DNA of 10,324 nucleotides from contig CAJMMY010000023.1 of NCBI GenBank assembly GCA_905214605.1, forward strand, positions 1 through 10,324. The letters are read 5' to 3'. Positions 5,995-10,324 of the stretch are shown one piece after another. This DNA comes from an uncultured bacterium (GTDB lineage Bacteria; Bacillota_A; Clostridia; Oscillospirales; Oscillospiraceae). The notes below the pieces were generated by a model that was not told the origin of the DNA, did not search any database, and worked only from the letters and a program-made list of their open reading frames with translations. How positions within the stretch are numbered: the first letter of the stretch is position 1; each line of letters opens with the position of its first letter. Both the position numbers and the translations under genes were made by a program.

Positions 5995-6747
5995 ATGGCA
6001 TATCCTGACAGATTTGCTGGTAAAGTGGCTGTCGTAACCGGCGGCACAACCGGTATTGGCCGCGCAATCGCAAGACAGTTTGTACGCGACGGCGGTAAAA
6101 TCGTAATCGGTGCTCGGCACGATACCCTGTTTCAAGAAATTTATGATGAACTGGGCGATAATTGCTATTGCCAGGTTTGCGACGTTGCAGTCCGCGCAGA
6201 TGTCGATGCGCTGATTGAAGCCGCATATGAAAAATTCGGTGGTTTTGATGTTATGTTCGGCAATGCAGGCATCAATCTCTTTAAGGACTTCCTGGAATTC
6301 ACCGAAGAAGAGCACGATAAGATTATCCGCAACAACTACAAGGGTTCTTTCAACTCCACGCAGGCAGCCGGCCGCGCATTCGTTGCACACGGAACTCAGG
6401 GTGTTATCGTGAACACAGCTTCCATCAACGTCCGCTGCGCATGCCCCAACTCCACACCTTACGCTGCAAGTAAGGGCGCTATCGCCGCTATGACGCAGGG
6501 CGCCGCTGTTGAGCTGGCACAGTACGGCATCCGCTGCAACTGCTTCTGCCCCGGTTCCACGGACACTCCCATGAACAACGAAGTTTCCCGCGCACGTTTC
6601 CCGAACTACACCGCACCGAAACTGATGATTCCCAGAATGTCCACTCCCGACGAGCAGGCCAACCTGGCATGCTTCCTGGCATCTGACGATGCATCTTACA
6701 TCACCGGCGAAACGATTTACGCCGTTGGCGGTTGGGGCAAGAAGTAA
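5995..6747 (+). CDS. Short-chain dehydrogenase/reductase (SDR), classical type
   Basis: At 250 residues it has the full length of a classical SDR, a cytoplasmic NAD(P)-dependent oxidoreductase that interconverts a hydroxyl and a carbonyl group. The Rossmann signature TGGTTGIG is at 15-22, NAG at 90-92, the structural asparagine at N113/N114, the catalytic Ser at S143 and YxxxK at Y156/K160, followed by PGSTDTP (186-192). An arginine (R41) just after the second strand, with no aspartate there, favours NADP(H), which is an inference. Nine cysteines, including CYCxxC (57-62) and CNCFC (181-185), are unusual for this fold. The ATG at 5995 follows AAAGGTAGGA. The gene is first in an operon with DUF169 (58 nt gap), behind a palindromic operator. 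Sequence alone does not separate a sugar, hydroxy-acid, polyol or steroid substrate. The GntP-type permease next door points to a hydroxy-acid. Confidence 0.93.
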   Translation: MAYPDRFAGKVAVVTGGTTGIGRAIARQFVRDGGKIVIGARHDTLFQEIYDELGDNCYCQVCDVAVRADVDALIEAAYEKFGGFDVMFGNAGINLFKDFLEFTEEEHDKIIRNNYKGSFNSTQAAGRAFVAHGTQGVIVNTASINVRCACPNSTPYAASKGAIAAMTQGAAVELAQYGIRCNCFCPGSTDTPMNNEVSRARFPNYTAPKLMIPRMSTPDEQANLACFLASDDASYITGETIYAVGGWGKK

Positions 6748-6777
6748 TTTTTCATTCGGAACGTAACCTCAAACACA

Positions 6778-6791
6778 ATCATTATATTATG
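6778..6791 (+). repeat. 14-nt leader box, copy 2 (DUF169 gene)
   Basis: ATCATTATATTATG ends 14 nt before the DUF169 start codon and is identical to the box in the permease leader at 4839-4852 (minus strand). It lies in the 58-nt gap after the SDR stop and abuts the TAGGAG ribosome binding site. Confidence 0.65.
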
Positions 6792-6805
6792 TAGGAGTAA
6801 TAGAT

Positions 6806-7561
6806 ATGAAACTGACTAAAGAAGAATGGAAACAGCTGAGTGACCGTATTTTCCTGACTCTGCGTCCCACCCAACACCCCGTTGCAATGAAGTTCATCAA
6901 ATCCGAAGAAGAGTTCGACGCCATTCCGGACATCGAGTTCTGCCAGAACAAGGCATCTACCTGCAAGCTGATTGGTATGGCTGCTCACTTCCAGGGCACC
7001 TTCGGCCTGACTCCGGATCACTTCTCCGGCTACTACTGTGCAATGAACAACGGCTGCATGGAGCTCACTCAGGAATATCTGGACGGCGCTATTCTGTACA
7101 AGCAGCCTACTCCTTGGCATCACGACCAGGCTGACGCAATCAAGCACATTGCATCGAACGTGGAAATGCTGCCCGAAAAGCCCTATGTGGGCATCGTGTG
7201 CGCATCTCTGTGCAACTGCTCCATTGAAGAGCCCGATGTAATCGCTCTGCAGCTGCCCACGCAGGCTGCATTCCACCTGCTGGCCGGCTACGTTGAGAAC
7301 AACTGGGAAAAGCTGGAGTTCCCCTTCAGCGGCGAGTCCAACTGTGCAGACACTTGGATGCGTACCATCAAAGAAGGAAAAATCGGTATGTCTCTGGGCT
7401 GCCGCGGCGACCGCGCTACCGGCGCTCTGGGCTACGGCGAGGTCCGCGTGACCATGACAACTGAACAGTTACTCAAAGCATTGGATGGCTGCGATACCGT
7501 TGAAAAGAACAACATTCTGTATCCTTACAATCCTACCTGCCTTTACAAATCCGCGTTCTAA
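6806..7561 (+). CDS. DUF169 family protein, cysteine-rich
   Basis: The protein has 251 residues, typical of DUF169, a family of unknown biochemical function found mainly in anaerobic bacteria and archaea. Recognisable pieces are RPTQHPVAMKF (20-30) near the N-terminus, a STCKLIGMAA segment (C53), GYYCAMNNGC (C78, C84), the EEPDVIALQLPTQAAFHLL stretch (141-159) and a late SGESNCADTW...GMSLGCRGDR region (C180, C199). There are 11 cysteines, including CASLCNC (132-138). Several sit in family-conserved blocks and could bind metal or an iron-sulfur cluster, but this is inference. No signal peptide or membrane segment is visible, so it should be cytoplasmic. The ATG at 6806 has TAGGAG upstream. The gene is second in the operon with the SDR gene and is followed by a terminator. 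A role in the same pathway as the SDR and permease is suggested by context only. Confidence 0.85.
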   Translation: MKLTKEEWKQLSDRIFLTLRPTQHPVAMKFIKSEEEFDAIPDIEFCQNKASTCKLIGMAAHFQGTFGLTPDHFSGYYCAMNNGCMELTQEYLDGAILYKQPTPWHHDQADAIKHIASNVEMLPEKPYVGIVCASLCNCSIEEPDVIALQLPTQAAFHLLAGYVENNWEKLEFPFSGESNCADTWMRTIKEGKIGMSLGCRGDRATGALGYGEVRVTMTTEQLLKALDGCDTVEKNNILYPYNPTCLYKSAF

Positions 7562-7585
7562 GTTTTAACAGAACCTCCTTTTCTA

Positions 7586-7619
7586 CTGCCTCCAAGGTTT
7601 TCTTGGGGGCAGATTTTTT
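7586..7619 (+). terminator. Intrinsic terminator of the SDR-DUF169 operon
   Basis: An 11-bp stem with one T-G wobble (7586-7596 with 7602-7612) closes a GTTTT loop and is followed by six Ts (7614-7619). It lies 25 nt after the DUF169 stop codon and separates this operon from the HxlR gene. Confidence 0.92.
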
Positions 7620-7655
7620 AACCGGCCATCTCATACTTTCAATTTCAATTTAAGA

Positions 7656-7684
7656 TTGCAATTTTGGGTATACGATGTTAGAAT
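7656..7684 (+). promoter_or_regulatory. Extended -10 promoter of the HxlR-family gene
   Basis: TTGCAA (7656-7661) is followed after 17 nt by TAGAAT (7679-7684) with TG one base before it (7676-7677). Predicted start near 7691 gives a leader of about 64 nt. The -10 and spacer are covered by an inverted repeat (7666-7688). Confidence 0.75.
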
Positions 7685-7688
7685 ACCC
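7666..7688. promoter_or_regulatory. Candidate HxlR operator overlapping its own promoter
   Basis: GGGTAT (7666-7671) and ATACCC (7683-7688) form a 6-bp inverted repeat with 11 nt between arms, spanning the -10 box. A third half-site ATACCC occurs at 7728-7733. In addition ATACGAT occurs twice (7670-7676 and 7692-7698), 22 bp apart. HxlR proteins bind as dimers to such repeats, so autoregulation is likely. Confidence 0.55.
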
Positions 7689-7754
7689 TGGATACGATAA
7701 ATGTTTTTTTAACAACGGGATTGTTTCATACCCCCCTACAGCAAGGAGTAACTC

Positions 7755-8207
7755 GTGGATAACTATATTCATACTTTGGAATCATGCACATTGAACTACG
7801 CGTTCAGTGCGATTAGCGGAAAATGGAAACCCTATATTCTTTGGTATCTTTACACAGTTCCAGGCGGTGTTTGCCGATACGGTGAATTGAAACGATTGAT
7901 TCCCTATGAAATTTCTCATAAAATCTTCACCCAGCAGTTGCAGGAGCTGGAACAGCATAACGTCATCAAACGGACCGAGTACGATGAGAAACCAAAACGG
8001 GTTGAGTACTCTCTGACCGAGGCCGGAAAGATGCTCATTCCCGTCATCTTGTATCTGCGGGATTGGGGCTGCATCGCCATGCCGGATTGTCCTGCGGACA
8101 CCATTCAGCGCTCTAACGGCGAAATACGCGGTGACACCATTCATTACGAATACAACTCCGATGTACTCAAAAAGTCTGTAAGCATTGACTTCCAATACCA
8201 AAAATGA
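7755..8207 (+). CDS. HxlR-family winged-helix transcriptional regulator
   Basis: The protein has 150 residues. The family core is plain: C11 near the N-terminus, AISGKWKPYILWYL (19-32), the recognition part CRYGELKRLIPYEISHKIFTQQLQELEQHNVIKR (about 40-73), then the wing and EYSLTEAGKMLIPVILYLRDWG (84-105). HxlR proteins are dimeric DNA-binding regulators. Several sense reactive aldehydes, quinones or oxidants through a conserved N-terminal cysteine, so C11 is a candidate sensor. The final 40 or so residues (from about 110) extend beyond the usual 105-120-residue family length and look unrelated to the HTH. Translation starts at GTG 7755, with AAGGAG 6 nt upstream. The gene is monocistronic between two terminators, and its target other than itself is not evident. 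The DUF169/SDR operon or the convergent TRAP genes are neighbours only by position. Confidence 0.92.
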   Translation: MDNYIHTLESCTLNYAFSAISGKWKPYILWYLYTVPGGVCRYGELKRLIPYEISHKIFTQQLQELEQHNVIKRTEYDEKPKRVEYSLTEAGKMLIPVILYLRDWGCIAMPDCPADTIQRSNGEIRGDTIHYEYNSDVLKKSVSIDFQYQK

Positions 8208-8221
8208 ATAGATATGATTGA

Positions 8222-8273
8222 CTGCCCTGCGGGAACGGTTCCTTTTGAATCTCCCGCAGGGCAGCTGTTTTGT
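8222..8273 (+). terminator. Intrinsic terminator of the HxlR-family gene
   Basis: A perfect 13-bp GC-rich stem (8222-8234 with 8252-8264) encloses a 17-nt loop and is followed by CTGTTTTGTTT. It starts 14 nt after the HxlR stop codon. Confidence 0.88.
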
Positions 8274-8360
8274 TTCCGGACGCACTTCGATGCCTCCGAA
8301 TCCGTTTTCATGGTTTCGTATAATCCCCGCGTAGCAGCTTTTTCATCGCGTGTCATAACA

Positions 8361-8398
8361 AGAACGCCTCGAGTCTGCGACTCGAGGCGTTCCTGTTT
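8361..8398. terminator. Second perfect hairpin in the convergent spacer, probable terminator
   Basis: A perfect 14-bp stem (8362-8375 with 8379-8392) closes a 3-nt TGC loop. The plus-strand tail is CTGTTTTC and the minus-strand tail CTTGTTATG, both modestly T-rich. It lies 100 nt beyond the DctM stop codon, so it may end the TRAP transcript, or back up the HxlR terminator. The rest of the 285-bp spacer holds no gene that can be supported. Confidence 0.65.
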
Positions 8399-8492
8399 TC
8401 TCCCGTAAATCACAAAATCCCCGGATACCACCAACGCACAGTGATATCCGAGAATTTCGTGAGGAAGTTATATTGATTGGAAAGAGTTAAGC

Positions 8493-9821
8493 TTATTGAA
8501 TCAGCATGTCAGGCAGCCATGTAATGATTTGCGGGAACAAGGTGCAGAGAATAAACACTGCAATTTGTATTCCCATAAATGGCCAGACACCCTTAATCGT
8601 CTCCGCGGTTGTAATATGCTCTTTGGCAACGCCTTGGAAGTAGAAAATCGAGGCTGCCATGGGCGGGGACAGAAATGCCGTCTGCATAATCAGCGCCATC
8701 ATGGACAGGAAATAGCAGGAATCAAAGCCGACTGCCGACGCGATGGGCACGAAAATAGGAATGGTAATCATGCAAACCGCCATCCAGTCCATCAAGAATC
8801 CCAGCAGGAAGACGACAGCCATCATCAACGCAAACAGACCCCATTTTCCGAAAGGCAAATTCACAAACAGATTGGTCACTGCGCTGCTGCAGCCCAACCG
8901 CATGAAAACGGTGACAAACAGGTTGCCGAATGCCGACACAGCATAGACCATACTTGTCAGCTTAATGGTTTCCAGCAGCGTCTTTTTAATCACTCCTTTG
9001 TTGATGGAGCGGTACAGCAGTGCAATGATGAAGGACGCTGCCACGCCCAGAGCTGCTGCCTCTGTTGCAGGACACCAGCCAAGCCAAATGGCACCCAAAA
9101 CAGAGAAAATAACAACCGCAACCGGCACCACATTGATAATGCAGCCCAGAACAATCTTTTTGGTACTGTACTGGTCCCGAATTTCTTTCGGCATAGGCGG
9201 AGCCGCATCTTTTTTGACCCATGCAATGATTTTCACGTAGATGATGTATCCGATGCCCAGCATCAAACCGGGCGTCATTGCACCGTAGAAAAGCTTACCC
9301 ACGGAAACATTGGCTGCGGAACCCATGAAAACCAACATAATACTGGGCGGAATCAGAATACCCAAGGTACCGCCGGCGATAATCACGCCTGCCGTCAAGG
9401 ACTTGTCATATTTTGCGTCCAGCATCGGTTTTGTGAACAGCAGACCCATGGACACGACAGACGCGCCCACAATGCCCGTTGTTGCGGCAAACATAATTGC
9501 AATCAAGGTTGCTGCAACCGCCATACCGCCGCGCTGACGGCCCAATGCAACAGACAAGTTATCGAACAAACGTCCCGCAATGCCGGACTGGTTCAGCAGC
9601 TGTCCCATCAGAACAAACAGCGGAACTGCCAGCAGGTTGTAGTCCTTGCAGTACTTAAAAACACTGAAATAAATGGTCTGGAAAACGTCTGTACCCCAGA
9701 ACATCAGACCCGAAATCAAAGCCGCGCCGCCCAGAGCTGCAAACAGGTAGTAACCGGAGAAAATGAACACCATCAGCATAATGCCCATGATTGCGGCAAT
9801 TGTCAATCCACTTACCGTCAT
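8493..9821 (-). CDS. dctM: TRAP transporter large membrane subunit, DctM family
   Basis: This 442-residue integral membrane protein is the transport-catalysing subunit of a TRAP transporter, which moves an organic acid inward with sodium using the receptor DctP and the small subunit DctQ. About 11-13 hydrophobic segments cover the whole chain. Typical DctM sequence is visible: PLFVLMGQLLNQSGIAGRLF (67-86), FAATTGIVGASVVSMG (111-126) and GGTLGILIPPSIMLVFMG (150-167), with a second symmetrical half containing LGFLMDWMAVCMITIPIFVPI and TAFLSPPMAASIFYFQGVA. The start is the ATG at 9821, preceded by AGGAGGGGAGCAA. It overlaps the DctQ stop by 4 bp (ATGA), the usual sign of translational coupling. 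A longer frame upstream to 10007 is only the antisense-like shadow of dctQ. No dctP follows dctM, so its receptor gene is either off the right edge or the orphan at 809-1879. Confidence 0.95.
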   Translation of the reverse strand: MTVSGLTIAAIMGIMLMVFIFSGYYLFAALGGAALISGLMFWGTDVFQTIYFSVFKYCKDYNLLAVPLFVLMGQLLNQSGIAGRLFDNLSVALGRQRGGMAVAATLIAIMFAATTGIVGASVVSMGLLFTKPMLDAKYDKSLTAGVIIAGGTLGILIPPSIMLVFMGSAANVSVGKLFYGAMTPGLMLGIGYIIYVKIIAWVKKDAAPPMPKEIRDQYSTKKIVLGCIINVVPVAVVIFSVLGAIWLGWCPATEAAALGVAASFIIALLYRSINKGVIKKTLLETIKLTSMVYAVSAFGNLFVTVFMRLGCSSAVTNLFVNLPFGKWGLFALMMAVVFLLGFLMDWMAVCMITIPIFVPIASAVGFDSCYFLSMMALIMQTAFLSPPMAASIFYFQGVAKEHITTAETIKGVWPFMGIQIAVFILCTLFPQIITWLPDMLIQ

Positions 9822-10324
9822 TTGCTCCCCTCCTGTCTGTTCGCCCGCAGTTTCTGCACGATCCGTACGATTTCCGCAATGCCCTGCATGGTCAGAATGA
9901 TCATGCTGATTGCCATCACAATTTTGGTCGGCCAAATCGGTGCGCTCCACGAACCGGTGCTCAACCGCTCCATCATCATGGTCGCCTTGATTGCCATTTC
10001 GATACATTCAAATGAACCGCCAACAGTCAGCGGCAAAAACAGAACCGCGTACAGAATCAGGTCCAAAATGCACTGTGTTTTCTCAGAGAATTTTGCATAC
10101 AGCGCGTCAATGCGGACCATCGCTCCGTTTTTCATGGCATATCCGAATCCCAAAACAGCTGCGCAGCCGCCGATGATAAAGCAGGTACCGTATGCCCACG
10201 TGGTCGGATGGTTAAACAGGTTTCTTGAAAAAATTTCAATCAAAAAGACAACCACCAGCGGAACCAACAGATATGCCGCTAATGTACCGGACAAATCTGA
10301 CACTTTCTCCGCGAATGCAATGTA
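9818..10324 (-). CDS. dctQ: TRAP transporter small membrane subunit, DctQ family (5' end probably outside window)
   Basis: The visible 168 codons encode a four-helix membrane protein, the small scaffold subunit of the TRAP transporter. Hydrophobic helices fall at roughly the positions expected, with the family pattern VVFLIEIFSRNLFN in the first helix, then PTTWAYGTCFIIGGCAAVLGFGYAMKNGAMVRIDALYAKFSEK, which contains the conserved small-loop motif ending in V-R-hydrophobic-D. A GTG at 10303 could start a 161-residue protein, but its only upstream purine run is too close (GGAGAAA-GTG). The frame continues without a stop to the window edge with residues (YIAFAEK) that fit the amphipathic N-terminus common in this family. 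The true start is therefore probably a few codons off-window. The stop overlaps the dctM start, so the two are co-transcribed. Confidence 0.9.
   Translation of the reverse strand, partial: YIAFAEKVSDLSGTLAAYLLVPLVVVFLIEIFSRNLFNHPTTWAYGTCFIIGGCAAVLGFGYAMKNGAMVRIDALYAKFSEKTQCILDLILYAVLFLPLTVGGSFECIEMAIKATMMMERLSTGSWSAPIWPTKIVMAISMIILTMQGIAEIVRIVQKLRANRQEGSK

Noticed and set aside
5911..6390. Minus-strand frames opposite the SDR gene, overlapping the SDR promoter region
   Set aside because: They are antisense to a full set of SDR motifs and have no recognisable domain.
8214..8408. Small plus-strand frame of 64 codons after the HxlR gene
   Set aside because: It lies across the HxlR terminator and the second hairpin, with no ribosome binding site.
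9822..10007. N-terminal extension of DctM
   Set aside because: The extra residues are His/Asp/Asn-rich shadow of dctQ; the ATG at 9821 has a strong ribosome binding site and the ATGA overlap.
1..10324. CRISPR arrays, tRNA or rRNA genes, insertion sequences, phage attachment sites
   Set aside because: No regularly spaced repeats, cloverleaf-like sequence, transposase or integrase motifs, or matching terminal repeats were seen on either strand by reading.

Overview
The window looks like chromosomal DNA of an anaerobic Firmicute of the class Clostridia, perhaps a gut Oscillospiraceae-type genome. This is inferred from mid-range GC, strong AGGAGG-type ribosome binding sites, several GTG/TTG starts, cysteine-rich cytoplasmic enzymes, and many solute transporters with compact hairpin terminators. 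The species cannot be named from the sequence.

Layout, left to right. (1) 1-737, plus strand: the C-terminal part of a UvrA-type ATPase, ending at a hairpin shared with the next, convergent gene. (2) 809-1879, minus strand: a TRAP-transporter substrate-binding lipoprotein (DctP) with no membrane subunits beside it. Its promoter lies in a 353-bp divergent spacer. (3) 2233-3429, plus strand: a membrane-anchored transglutaminase-like (Cys-His-Asp) protein with a strong terminator. (4) 3523-7561: the most interesting block, with a GntP-type carboxylate permease and a TetR regulator on the minus strand, facing an SDR oxidoreductase and a DUF169 protein on the plus strand. (5) 7755-8207, plus strand: a solitary HxlR-family regulator with a promoter that carries its own candidate operator. 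(6) 8493-10324, minus strand: the TRAP large (DctM) and small (DctQ) membrane subunits, overlapping by 4 bp. DctQ runs off the right edge.

How the parts may work together. Three near-identical 16-bp palindromes (pattern ATAGAG-N4-CTCTAT) lie upstream of the permease, upstream of the TetR gene, and at the predicted start of transcription of the SDR-DUF169 pair. This is direct sequence evidence that block 4 is one regulon, probably controlled by the TetR protein in its middle. The permease and DUF169 genes also share an identical 14-nt leader box at exactly the same distance from their start codons. The simplest reading is an inducible module that imports a small (hydroxy)carboxylate and oxidises or reduces it. 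The substrate and the role of DUF169 are unknown. The flanking TRAP genes add to a region rich in organic-acid uptake.

No tRNA, rRNA, CRISPR array, transposase or phage gene was seen.
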